DNA of 16,915 nucleotides, from positions 1 through 16,915 of the forward strand of contig JAOZGF010000090.1 of NCBI GenBank assembly GCA_027491845.1, given 5' to 3'. Shown here piece by piece: positions 1-11,144 of this stretch. Within the stretch, counting starts at the first letter, position 1, and each line of letters starts with the position of its first letter. The notes beneath the pieces were generated by a model, which was not told where the DNA came from, searched no databases, and saw only the letters and a program-made list of their open reading frames with translations. The stretch is from Thermoproteota archaeon (lineage in GTDB: Archaea > Korarchaeota > JAOZGF01). The translations under genes and the position numbers were made by a program.

Positions 1-9
1 AGGTTAGAG

Positions 10-26
10 AGAAATAATTCCTAGAA
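10..26 (+). other. tRNA-Lys D-arm intron (24/25), 17 nt
   Basis: The insertion fits a bulge-helix-bulge closely. Exon TTAG (4-7) pairs with intron CTAG (21-24), with one U-G pair, to form the central 4-bp helix. The 3-base bulges are 8-10 (AGA) and 25-27 (AAC). Cutting each bulge after its second base removes exactly 10-26. Inside, GAA (11-13) pairs with TTC (18-20) over an ATAA loop. Joining G9 to C27 restores the D-stem 3' strand GAGC. No outer helix is visible because the 5' part of the tRNA is outside the window. Confidence 0.8.
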
Positions 27-61
27 CGCCGGGCTTTTAACCCGGGTGTCGCGGGTTCAAA

Positions 62-71
62 AAGCTGAAGG
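62..71 (+). other. tRNA-Lys T-loop intron (59/60), 10 nt
   Basis: The T-loop is 17 bases long instead of 7. Exon TTCA (56-59) pairs with TGAA (66-69), next to the T-stem as outer helix. The bulges are AAA (60-62) and GGT (70-72). Cutting each bulge after its second base removes AAGCTGAAGG and leaves the standard loop TTCAAAT. There is no inner helix, only a 6-base loop, so this would be a minimal, relaxed splicing-endonuclease substrate. The same arrangement occurs in tRNA-Ser at 11172-11188. Confidence 0.8.
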
Positions 72-97
72 TCCCGCCGGGCCCATCTATCCCGGGT

Positions 98-349
98 GTG
101 CTTTCCTTGAAAAAAGAGTTTAACATATTGAACCATTCGCTTGTCCCTAAACACGAGATACTAAGCGAGAAGGAAGCTGAGGAACTACTTAAGACGTTGA
201 AAATCAAAAAGGAGAACCTGCCAAAAATAAAGGTGTCCGATCCAGTAATCAGGTTAATAAAGGGGAAAGTCGGGGATATTGTGAAGATCACGCGTAAAAG
301 CCTGACTGCTGGGGAAGCCGTTGTTTACCGTGTGGTAGTTGAAGGCTAA
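98..349 (+). CDS. rpoH: RNA polymerase subunit H (Rpo5)
   Basis: This is the small archaeal RNA polymerase subunit H (Rpo5), equivalent to the C-terminal domain of eukaryotic Rpb5. It sits in the lower jaw of the enzyme near downstream DNA. The 83-residue product shows the family core: LVPKHEIL near residue 16, then KVSDPVIRLIKGKVGDIVKI, then TAGEAVVYRVVV at the C-terminus. The length is normal (about 75-85). GTG at 98 is the first start; TTG at 107 would give 80 residues and cannot be excluded, as the Shine-Dalgarno signal is weak (GGGTG at 94-98). It directly precedes rpoB, the usual archaeal order. Only 12 bases separate it from the tRNA-Lys 3' end, so tRNA 3' processing could create the mRNA 5' end. 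Confidence 0.95.
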   Translation: MLSLKKEFNILNHSLVPKHEILSEKEAEELLKTLKIKKENLPKIKVSDPVIRLIKGKVGDIVKITRKSLTAGEAVVYRVVVEG

Positions 350-351
350 TT

Positions 352-356
352 AGGTG
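352..356 (+). promoter_or_regulatory. Shine-Dalgarno deciding the rpoB start
   Basis: AGGTG lies 9 bases before ATG 366. It overlaps the alternative GTG at 354, which would itself have no upstream ribosome binding site. This favours ATG 366 as the rpoB start. Confidence 0.6.
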
Positions 357-365
357 TTTATATTT

Positions 366-3300
366 ATGGATACATGGAAAGAAGATTCGGATGTTTTGAT
401 TTCTAAGTTTATTGAAGAAAACGGATTGGTAAAGCAGCAGCTTGACTCTTACAATAAATTCGTTGAAGAAGGACTGGAAAAAGTGATAAATGAGGTCAGA
501 GAAATAAACGTTGAGGGAGCCAACCTCAAAATTAGGTTTGGAAGGCTCAGGATAGGTGTTCCACAGGTAACAGAGGTAGACGGATATAAACACCCTGTTT
601 ACCCTTACGAGTGTAGGATAAGGGGGTTAACCTATTCCTCGCCATTATACCTGGAAGTCTCAAAGGTTAGCGGCCGCTTTATCGAGGAAACTAAGGAAGT
701 CTACATTGGAGAGATACCTGTTATGGTTAAATCAAACCTTTGCCTACTTAAGGGCAAGCCCCCTGAAAAACTTATGCAGTTAAGAGAGGACCCCTTGGAC
801 CCTGGAGGATATTTCATCATAAATGGGTCGGAAAGGGTTATAGTTGCACATGAAGACCTTTCACCAAACGAGGTTATCATTACAAGGGAAGAAGAAAAGG
901 CAGGCGTGCTAACTAAAGCAAAGATATTATCTGTGAGGGGAGGATACAAGATACCTTTTGAAATAGAAAGGAGAAGTGACGGAACCTTTGTTGCATCCAT
1001 AATGTACGTAAAAAACAAGGTTCCCATAGGAGTACTCCTAAGGGCGCTGGGTTTAGAAACGGACAAACAAATTGTCGACGTGGTTTCAGACGATCCAACC
1101 TATGTTCAGGAGATGCTTCCCACGATTGAAGAACTCCAGGAAACAGAGGCAACGACGAAAGAGGAAGCTCTTGACTTCATTGGAAGAAGAATAGTTCATA
1201 GGTATCCTGAAAGCATAAGGATTAAAAGGGCGATGTACGTTATCGACAAGTACGTTCTCCCGCACATTGGCTTAGAGCCTGAAAACAGAATGGAAAAAGC
1301 CATGTTCATTGGGGACATACTGAGGAAAATGCTTGACTTCGAATTCAAGAAATTACCTGAAATAGATAAGGACCACTATGGGAACAAGCGTCTCTTATTG
1401 GCCGGTGACCTTTTAACCTCGCTTTTCAGGAGGGCTTTCAACTCCCTCTGTAAGGATATAACCTACCAAATAGAGAAGTTCTTTATAAAAAGTAAGGCTG
1501 CAAACATTTTTAAAGCCATAAAGTCAGATGTCATAACTAATAAGTTCAACCACGCCCTAGCGACTGGTCAGTGGAGTGCGACAGAGGTAGGAATAAGCAG
1601 AACGCTTGACAAAACAAATTACCTGGCTGTTTTATCCAATCTAAGGAGGGTTGTATCCCCTTTAAGCAGGAGCTACCCGCACTTCGAGGCTAGAGAGCTA
1701 CATGGAACTCACTGGGGGAAGCTTTGTGCTGTGGAAACACCTGAGGGACATAATTGCGGGTTGGTTAAGAACCTAGCTGTTACTTGCGTTGTTTCAGTGG
1801 GAACAAGCCCTAGCGAAGTGATAGAGAAAGCCTTTGAACTAGGTGTAATTCCTCTAGCCAGCGTCAGGGTAAGGAAAAAAGAATACTGCGGAGTATATTG
1901 TGAGGGAAAACTGATAGGGTTCACAACAGAGCCTAAGGAATTCGTTAAAAAAATGATTCATGCAAGGAGGACGGGTGAAGTATCAAGTGAGGTAAACGTC
2001 GTATACAAGAAAGACTGGAATGAAGTAAAAATTAACTGTGGTCCAGGCAGGGCTAGAAGACCATTAATAATAGTTGAGAAAGGAGTTCCGCTGCTGAGAA
2101 AATCCCACATAAAAGATTTGAAAAATGGAAGGATAAAGTGGAGCCACCTAGTGAAAATGGGGGTAATTGAATACTTAGACTCAGACGAGGAGGAGGGAGC
2201 ATATATAGCCATAACACCCGACGAACTGACGCCTGAACACACTCACTTAGAAATAAGTCCATATTCAATGCTAGGTGTTTCAGCGGGAGGAATACCCTAC
2301 TCTGAACATAACGCCGCACCTCGAAACATCATTGGAGCTAACATGGCTAAACAAGCGCTGGGGATATATAACGTAATGTTTAAAATGGACATGGGAAGCC
2401 GTTCTCATGTTCTTAATTATCCCCAAGCGCCAATTGTGAAAACAAAGATTCAGGACCTGATAAAGTATGATTTAAGGCCGTCAGGACAAAACCTTGTGGT
2501 TGCTGTGATGTCCTACAACGGATACAACATGCATGACGCCCTCGTAATTAATAAGGCATCCATAGAGAGAGGCGTGGGGAGATCGTTCTTTTATAGGGTT
2601 TATGAGACAGAGGAAAAAAGATATCCAGGCGGGCAGGAAGATGTCATAGAAGTTCCAAGTGAAGATGTTATGGAGTACAGGGCCCCGAGGACCTACCGTA
2701 ACTTGGGTGAGGACGGAGTTGTTGAGATAGAGCAAAACCTTGAAGGAGGAGACGTAATAATAGGTAAAACTTCTCCTCCAAGGTTCATAGCTTCATATGT
2801 TGAGCTTGGGTTGAGGGCCCAGGTTGCACGCAGGGACTCGTCGGTTAAACTGAGATATGGGGAGTCAGGCTCGTCTGAGAGAGTCATATTTGCAGAGAAC
2901 ATTGACGGGAACAAGGTGGTGAAAGTCAAAATAAGGAGCTACAGGATACCTGAAATAGGGGACAAATTCGCTTCCAGGCATGGGCAAAAGGGCGTCATTG
3001 GTTTAATTGTCCCCCAAGAAGACATGCCTTTCACAAGGGAAGGAATAACCCCAGACCTCATAATAAACCCGCATGGCTTCCCCTCAAGGATGACAATAGG
3101 CCAATTAATAGAAACATTGGCAGGGAAAGTTGGTTCCCTTGCAGGAAGGAAAGTTGACGGGACGCCGTTCGTAGGTGAAAAAGAAGAAGACCTTAGAAGA
3201 GAATTAAGGAAGTTAGGGTTCAAAAACACAGGCAGAGAGGTTCTCTACGATGGATTAACGGGTAAGAAGCTTGAAGCAGAAATATTCATTGGCGTTTGCT

Positions 3301-3695
3301 ATTACCAAAAGCTTCACCACATGGTTGCAGACAAAATCCATGCACGCTCCACAGGGCCTGTCCAGATCCTAACGAGACAACCTACAGAGGGAAAAGCAAG
3401 GGAGGGAGGGCTAAAGTTCGGCGAAATGGAAAGGGACTGCATAATAGCTCACGGGGCGTCTTTCATACTTCAAGACAGACTGAGAAATTCGTCGGACAAC
3501 TACACAATATACGTGTGCGAGAAATGCGGTTTAATGGCCTACTTTGACAGAAACAGGAAAATGTTTATATGTCCCCTATGCGGTGAAATAAAGGAAGTTG
3601 CAGCCTGTGATACATCCTACGCCTTCAAGTTAATGCTTCAGGAACTAATGAGCATGGGTATTAAACCAAAAATAATTTGTGGAAAAGTTTCATAG
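366..3695 (+). CDS. rpoB: RNA polymerase subunit B (Rpo2), unsplit
   Basis: This is the second-largest subunit of DNA-dependent RNA polymerase, forming one wall of the active-site cleft. It is 1109 residues from ATG 366 (GTG 354 would add four) and is a full-length single-chain archaeal B, not split into B' and B''. Visible landmarks (approximate residues): DPGGYFIINGSERV in the N-terminal lobe region (about 140-155), RRVVSPLSRSYPHFEARELH (about 427-447) leading into WGKLCAVETPEGHNCGL, SYNGYNMHDALVINKAS (about 715), GDKFASRHGQKGVIG with the active-site lysines (about 865), and GGLKFGEMERDCIIAHGA (about 1015). A C-terminal zinc ribbon has CEKC and CPLC pairs (about 1050-1070). It follows rpoH by 16 bases; the rpoA' Shine-Dalgarno overlaps its stop codon, consistent with one operon and coupled translation. 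Confidence 0.98.
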   Translation: MDTWKEDSDVLISKFIEENGLVKQQLDSYNKFVEEGLEKVINEVREINVEGANLKIRFGRLRIGVPQVTEVDGYKHPVYPYECRIRGLTYSSPLYLEVSKVSGRFIEETKEVYIGEIPVMVKSNLCLLKGKPPEKLMQLREDPLDPGGYFIINGSERVIVAHEDLSPNEVIITREEEKAGVLTKAKILSVRGGYKIPFEIERRSDGTFVASIMYVKNKVPIGVLLRALGLETDKQIVDVVSDDPTYVQEMLPTIEELQETEATTKEEALDFIGRRIVHRYPESIRIKRAMYVIDKYVLPHIGLEPENRMEKAMFIGDILRKMLDFEFKKLPEIDKDHYGNKRLLLAGDLLTSLFRRAFNSLCKDITYQIEKFFIKSKAANIFKAIKSDVITNKFNHALATGQWSATEVGISRTLDKTNYLAVLSNLRRVVSPLSRSYPHFEARELHGTHWGKLCAVETPEGHNCGLVKNLAVTCVVSVGTSPSEVIEKAFELGVIPLASVRVRKKEYCGVYCEGKLIGFTTEPKEFVKKMIHARRTGEVSSEVNVVYKKDWNEVKINCGPGRARRPLIIVEKGVPLLRKSHIKDLKNGRIKWSHLVKMGVIEYLDSDEEEGAYIAITPDELTPEHTHLEISPYSMLGVSAGGIPYSEHNAAPRNIIGANMAKQALGIYNVMFKMDMGSRSHVLNYPQAPIVKTKIQDLIKYDLRPSGQNLVVAVMSYNGYNMHDALVINKASIERGVGRSFFYRVYETEEKRYPGGQEDVIEVPSEDVMEYRAPRTYRNLGEDGVVEIEQNLEGGDVIIGKTSPPRFIASYVELGLRAQVARRDSSVKLRYGESGSSERVIFAENIDGNKVVKVKIRSYRIPEIGDKFASRHGQKGVIGLIVPQEDMPFTREGITPDLIINPHGFPSRMTIGQLIETLAGKVGSLAGRKVDGTPFVGEKEEDLRRELRKLGFKNTGREVLYDGLTGKKLEAEIFIGVCYYQKLHHMVADKIHARSTGPVQILTRQPTEGKAREGGLKFGEMERDCIIAHGASFILQDRLRNSSDNYTIYVCEKCGLMAYFDRNRKMFICPLCGEIKEVAACDTSYAFKLMLQELMSMGIKPKIICGKVS

Positions 3696-3699
3696 GTGA
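3694..3699 (+). promoter_or_regulatory. Shine-Dalgarno of rpoA'
   Basis: AGGTGA overlaps the rpoB stop (TAG 3693-3695) and lies 6 bases before ATA 3706. The sequence matches the archaeal Shine-Dalgarno GGAGGTGA, and the spacing falls within the 4-8 bases seen for rps7, nusA and rpl2 here. No ATG, GTG or TTG lies at a suitable distance downstream. Confidence 0.7.
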
Positions 3700-3705
3700 G
3701 TTAAA

Positions 3706-7819
<4,114 letters not shown>

Positions 7820-8251
7820 GTGCCAGGGAAAATTAAGTTAACGGAAGACGAACTAAAAATAGCGGCGCTATTTGAATCCACAACAGGGGCAAGCGTTATG
7901 GATTGCATTATAGATCCTGAAGACGACAGAATAATAGTGATAGTGGGAAAGGGTGAGGCAGGGAAAGCAATAGGAAGAAACGGAAGCAACATAAAAAGAC
8001 TTAAACGGTTTGTAGGCAGAAACTTTGAAATAGTTGAATACGCAGGAGACCCTGAAAACTTTGTCAGAAATATCTTTTTACCTGCAAAGATAAGCAACGT
8101 GAAAATCTTGGAGAGAAACGACAGAACACTTATAGTCAACGTAAGCCCTGAGGATAAAGGTTATGCGATAGGAAAAAACGGTAAAAACATAAGGAAAGCA
8201 AAACTGCTTTTGTCAAGGCACTTTAACATTGACAAAGTGAGAATAATATAG
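7820..8251 (+). CDS. nusA: Archaeal NusA-like KH-domain transcription factor
   Basis: This short archaeal NusA homologue has 143 residues and two KH RNA-binding domains. It lacks the N-terminal polymerase-binding and S1 domains of bacterial NusA. The first KH signature is GKAIGRNGSNIKRL (about 49-62) and the second is GYAIGKNGKNIRKA (about 114-127). It starts at GTG 7820, immediately after the L30e stop (TGA-GTG), with a strong GGAGGT at 7807-7812 seven bases before it. The ATG at 7816 is in another frame and is not used. Its place between rpl30e and rps12 is conserved in archaea. Its role in elongation or termination is assumed from the family name; the archaeal function is less well defined. 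Confidence 0.95.
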   Translation: MPGKIKLTEDELKIAALFESTTGASVMDCIIDPEDDRIIVIVGKGEAGKAIGRNGSNIKRLKRFVGRNFEIVEYAGDPENFVRNIFLPAKISNVKILERNDRTLIVNVSPEDKGYAIGKNGKNIRKAKLLLSRHFNIDKVRII

Positions 8252-8264
8252 AGAGGACTAAGAC

Positions 8265-8702
8265 ATGGGCCTCTACCCACGTGGAGAACTTGGAGCTAGG
8301 ATCCTAAAGGAAAAACGCAAGAAATTCAGGTGGAAAGATAAGAAGTATAAGGCTAGAGTGCTGAGGCTTAAACAAAAAACAGATCCTTTGGAGGGAGCAC
8401 CCCAGGCTAGAGCAATAGTCCTGGAAAAGGTCGGTATAGAGGCTAAACAGCCTCATTCAGCTGTGAGGAAATGCGTAAAGGTGCAGCTAATCAAGAATGG
8501 GAAACAAGTAACTGCCTTCGTCCCCTATGACGGCGGACTAAACTTTGTAGATGAACACGACGAAGTCATCATAGAAGGCATAGGGGGAAGCGAGGGAGGT
8601 GCAATGGGGGACATACCCACGGTGAGATGGAAGGTTGTTAAGGTAAACGGCGTCTCACTGCTCTCCCTTATAAGAGGGAAAAAGGAAAAGCCCATAAGGT
8701 GA
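8265..8702 (+). CDS. rps12: Ribosomal protein S12 (uS12)
   Basis: This is a small-subunit protein that lines the decoding centre. The product is 145 residues, normal for archaea, with [20 protein letters not shown] at the start and [20 protein letters not shown] near residue 38. The loop that contacts the codon-anticodon helix reads [10 protein letters not shown] (about 63-72), where nearly all S12 proteins have PNSA. The second loop ends GDIPTVRW, where GDIPGVR is the norm. VPYDGGLNF also replaces the more usual P(G/N)DG. The rest of the protein is conserved and the frame is open, so this looks functional. It lies 13 bases after nusA and four bases before rps7. Confidence 0.97.
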   Translation: MGLYPRGELGARILKEKRKKFRWKDKKYKARVLRLKQKTDPLEGAPQARAIVLEKVGIEAKQPHSAVRKCVKVQLIKNGKQVTAFVPYDGGLNFVDEHDEVIIEGIGGSEGGAMGDIPTVRWKVVKVNGVSLLSLIRGKKEKPIR

Positions 8703-8706
8703 AAAC

Positions 8707-9276
8707 TTGAACAAAATTAAGTTGTTCGGTAAATGGGGTTATGAAGGAATAGAAGTGGAAGACCCAGTGCTAAAAAACGTTATTTGTCTCAGGCCAGTCT
8801 ACGTTCCCCATACAAGTGGGAGGCGCATTGGCAAGTCCATCCCTAAAGCAAATACGCCGATAGTGGAAAGGCTAATAAACAAGTTAATGAAGAAGGGGAG
8901 GAACACGGGTAAAAAACTTAAAACAATGAGGATCGTGGAAACCGCTTTTGAAATAATTCACTTGAAAACAGGTGAAAACCCCATAAAGGTTTTGGTTAAA
9001 GCAGTGGAGAATGCGGCCATTAAAGAAGAAGTTACAAGAATAGTTTATGGAGGGATAATTTACCACAAATCTGTTGATGTTTCTCCCATAAGACGCGTAG
9101 ATGTCGCCTTAAGATTAATAGTTGAAGCTGTCCAACGGGAAACATTCAATAACGCGAAGAGCGTTGACGAAATCCTGGCTGACGTATTAATTGCGACAGC
9201 AAATAACGATGCATCAAGGAGTTACGCCATAAAAAGAAAAGATGAAATAGAAAGGATAGCCTTAAGTGCAAGGTAG
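8707..9276 (+). CDS. rps7: Ribosomal protein S7 (uS7)
   Basis: This is the primary 16S rRNA-binding protein that organises the small-subunit head. The 189-residue product begins NKIKLFGKWGYEGIEV, as archaeal S7 does. It then shows PVYVPHTSGRR, ERLINKLMKKGRNTGKK, ENPIKVLVKAVENAA, VDVSPIRRVDVALRLI and, near the C-terminus, SYAIKRKDEIERIALSAR. It starts at TTG 8707, four bases after AGGTGA (8697-8702), which overlaps the S12 stop. It is the last gene of the block that began with rpoH; a new promoter follows at about 9359. Confidence 0.97.
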   Translation: MNKIKLFGKWGYEGIEVEDPVLKNVICLRPVYVPHTSGRRIGKSIPKANTPIVERLINKLMKKGRNTGKKLKTMRIVETAFEIIHLKTGENPIKVLVKAVENAAIKEEVTRIVYGGIIYHKSVDVSPIRRVDVALRLIVEAVQRETFNNAKSVDEILADVLIATANNDASRSYAIKRKDEIERIALSAR

Positions 9277-9351
9277 GCTATTTTCAAGACAACCCATTAA
9301 ACCCAAACTATAAATTTAAAATTGAATGTTGGGATTAGGTTCAAACAGACA

Positions 9352-9366
9352 CGACAACTTTATATA
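9352..9366 (+). promoter_or_regulatory. Archaeal promoter for the EF-1A operon
   Basis: TTTATATA (9359-9366) is a good TATA box, preceded by purine-rich CGACAAC as a possible BRE. Transcription would begin near 9390, about 35 bases before the EF-1A start. The 147-base gap after rps7 also holds an AT-rich stretch at 9305-9322 that could be a second promoter element. I see no clear terminator there. Confidence 0.65.
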
Positions 9367-9423
9367 TGAACACTTTTAACATGATTAGATACCCATCATG
9401 AGAGGAATGGAGAGAACGGCAAA

Positions 9424-10680
9424 ATGGTTGAGAAACCTCACCTTAACATAATTTTTGTTGGGCATGTGGATCACGGTAAAAGCACAACCCTGGGCAGAAT
9501 GTTCTATGATTTAGGTCTTGCAAAGGAAAAAATAAGTGAGGAAGCTGGAACCTTTAAGTTTGCATGGTTAATGGATAGGTTAAAGGAGGAAAGGGAGAGA
9601 GGATTAACCATAGACTTATTTCACACAAAAATCGAAACTAAAAAGTATTATATAACAATAATCGATGCACCGGGACACAGGGACTTCGTGAAAAACATGA
9701 TTACAGGAGCATCCCAAGCTGATGGGGCTGTATTGGTTGTCTCAGCTAAAAAGGGAGAGGGAGTGCAGGCGCAAACCAGGGAGCACTCATTCCTCCTCAA
9801 GACACTGGGAGTGAACCAGTTAATCGTTACGATCAACAAAATGGATGACACAACGGTAAATTACAGCCAAGAAAGATACAATGAAGTAAAGCAACAGACA
9901 GCTGATTTACTTAAAAGGCTTGGATACAATGTAGACAAAATGCTGTTCATACCGACTTCAGGATGGGTTGGGGATAATGTTGCGAAGAAAAGTGAAAAGA
10001 TGCCTTGGTATGATGGACCAACCCTTTACGAGGCATTCGACACATTTGAAGTCCCAAAGAAACTCACAGACAAGCCCTTAAGGATACCTATACAGGACGT
10101 CTTCAAGATAAAGGGAGTAGGGGTAGTTCCAGTCGGGAGGGTTGAGTCAGGCGTATTAAAGCCAGGGGACCAAGTTATTTTCCAACCAACAGGAGATATA
10201 GGTGAAGTTAAAAGCATTGAAATGCATCATGAAAGACTTGAAAAGGCTGAACCTGGAGACAACATAGGGTTTAACGTTAAAGGCGTCGAAGCAAGGAAAC
10301 TTAAGAGGGGGGATGTAGCTGGACACCCAACAAACCCACCTCCCGTTGCAAAACAATTTGTAGGTCAAATAATTGTGCTTGGACACCCGACAGCCATAGC
10401 TGCAGGTTACACTCCTGTAGTCCATGCACACACAGCACATAGTTCCTGTAGGTTTGTTAAGATAGACCGAAAGATTGATCCCAGGTCAGGTGAAACCATT
10501 GAGGAAAACCCAAGCTTCATTAAAACAGGTGACTCGGCCGTAGTGACGTTTGAACCCTTACAACCAATTGTTTTAGAAAAGTACTCGTTCATAGCTCCTC
10601 TAGGTAGATTCGCCATAAGGGACATGGGGAAAACCATTGCTGCAGGAATAGTTACAGACATCACCCCAAAAGAAAAATAG
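9424..10680 (+). CDS. tuf: Translation elongation factor 1-alpha (EF-Tu family)
   Basis: This GTPase carries aminoacyl-tRNA to the ribosomal A site. The product is 418 residues. G1 is GHVDHGKST (13-21), the G2 threonine lies in RERGLTID (T62), G3 is DAPGH (81-85) and G4 is NKMD (138-141). Beta-barrel domains 2 and 3 follow, with GRVESGVLKPGD in domain 2 and APLGRFAIRDMGKTIAAG near the end. The section between G1 and G2 is short: 40 residues lie between the P-loop threonine and the G2 threonine, against 49 in Sulfolobus EF-1A by my recollection of that sequence. The loss falls in the helix just before AGTFKFAWLMD. ATG 9424 gives the standard MVEKPHLN start. rps10 follows 15 bases later, the usual pairing. 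Confidence 0.98.
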   Translation: MVEKPHLNIIFVGHVDHGKSTTLGRMFYDLGLAKEKISEEAGTFKFAWLMDRLKEERERGLTIDLFHTKIETKKYYITIIDAPGHRDFVKNMITGASQADGAVLVVSAKKGEGVQAQTREHSFLLKTLGVNQLIVTINKMDDTTVNYSQERYNEVKQQTADLLKRLGYNVDKMLFIPTSGWVGDNVAKKSEKMPWYDGPTLYEAFDTFEVPKKLTDKPLRIPIQDVFKIKGVGVVPVGRVESGVLKPGDQVIFQPTGDIGEVKSIEMHHERLEKAEPGDNIGFNVKGVEARKLKRGDVAGHPTNPPPVAKQFVGQIIVLGHPTAIAAGYTPVVHAHTAHSSCRFVKIDRKIDPRSGETIEENPSFIKTGDSAVVTFEPLQPIVLEKYSFIAPLGRFAIRDMGKTIAAGIVTDITPKEK

Positions 10681-10683
10681 GCA

Positions 10684-10687
10684 AGGT
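10684..10687 (+). promoter_or_regulatory. Shine-Dalgarno deciding the S10 start
   Basis: AGGT lies eight bases before ATG 10696. It runs into the in-frame TTG at 10687, which therefore has no ribosome binding site of its own. This supports ATG 10696. Confidence 0.55.
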
Positions 10688-10695
10688 TGTTTTTA

Positions 10696-11004
10696 ATGGT
10701 TCACAGGGCAAGGATAAGGCTGATAAGTTCAGATTACAAGGTGTTGGAGGAAATCTGTAACAAAATAAAGGAGATAGCTAAAAGAACAGGGGCCCACATG
10801 TCAGGCCCCATCCCTTTACCCAGCAAAAAATTAAAAATAACCGTGAGAAAGTCCCCTTGCGGGCAGGGAAGAAACACATGGGATAAGTGGGAGCTTAGAC
10901 TACACAAGCGAATAATTGACATAGATGCCGAACAAAGGACAATGCGGCAAATAATGAGGGTACAAATTCCAAGGGATGTCAAAGTAGAGATAGAACTCTA
11001 CTAG
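10696..11004 (+). CDS. rps10: Ribosomal protein S10 (uS10)
   Basis: This is a small-subunit head protein of 102 residues from ATG 10696, the standard archaeal length. It begins MVHRARIRLISSD and contains the typical MSGPIPLPSKKLKITVRKSP and GRNTWDKWELRLHKRIIDI. A start at TTG 10687 would add only MFL and lacks a Shine-Dalgarno. It follows EF-1A, with which it is normally co-transcribed. Downstream are T-rich sequence and the tRNA-Ser gene. Confidence 0.97.
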   Translation: MVHRARIRLISSDYKVLEEICNKIKEIAKRTGAHMSGPIPLPSKKLKITVRKSPCGQGRNTWDKWELRLHKRIIDIDAEQRTMRQIMRVQIPRDVKVEIELY

Positions 11005-11022
11005 CTTTAAAATTAAAACACC

Positions 11023-11036
11023 AATAAGTTTTTAAC
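11023..11036 (+). promoter_or_regulatory. Possible promoter for tRNA-Ser and rpl3
   Basis: AATAAG followed by TTTTTAA resembles the BRE/TATA arrangement seen before EF-1A. It would start transcription near 11060, giving a roughly 35-base 5' leader before the tRNA. The T-rich stretch could equally serve as an S10 terminator. This is a weak call. Confidence 0.35.
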
Positions 11037-11133
11037 GTTTGTTTTCTAATTCTAGAAGGTAGTGTGCAAACAATTTACGAAAAAAGTTTGAGACGCCGGG
11101 GTAACCGAGTCTGGATAAGGTGCAGGCCTTGAG

Positions 11134-11144
11134 TGACTAATGAG
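11134..11144 (+). other. tRNA-Ser anticodon-loop intron, 11 nt
   Basis: Eleven extra bases lie in the anticodon loop, at or near the canonical 37/38 site. TGAG occurs at 11130-11133 and again at 11141-11144, so the same mature loop CTTGAGA results from cutting in any of several registers; the 37/38 register is given. The bulge-helix-bulge is poor: CTTG (11128-11131) can pair with TGAG (11141-11144) only with two G-U pairs and a one-base bulge. The insertion is certain; splicing at this exact site is inferred. Confidence 0.6.

Larger units (their letters stand above)
1..85 (+). tRNA. tRNA-Lys(UUU), 5' end outside window, two introns
   Basis: This is the 3' part of a lysine tRNA; the acceptor 5' strand and the first half of the D-arm lie before base 1. 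The anticodon stem is CCGGG (29-33) with CCCGG (41-45), around the loop CTTTTAA (34-40), giving anticodon TTT. The T-stem is GCGGG (51-55) with CCCGC (73-77). The acceptor 3' strand is CGGGCCC (78-84) and the discriminator is A85; CCA is not encoded. The D-arm and T-loop are interrupted by 17 and 10 bases. Removing both gives GGTTAGAGC in the D-arm and TTCAAAT in the T-loop, the usual archaeal tRNA-Lys sequences. The identity is read from the anticodon and the lysine-type stem. The introns are inferred from folding, not shown by RNA. rpoH begins 12 bases downstream, so the two are probably on one transcript. Confidence 0.9.

Noticed and set aside
3200..3240. GGGTTCAAAAACACAGG in rpoB as a further T-loop-like element
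   Set aside because: It lies inside conserved coding sequence, has no complementary stem or acceptor, and does not match the intron pattern AAGYTGARRG.
9398..9451. A 17-codon open frame (ATG 9398) overlapping the EF-1A start, as a regulatory upstream peptide
   Set aside because: It has no Shine-Dalgarno and no recognisable features. ATG triplets in a short leader are expected by chance.
10687..10695. TTG 10687 as the S10 start
   Set aside because: The AGGT signal overlaps it, and ATG 10696 gives the standard 102-residue protein.
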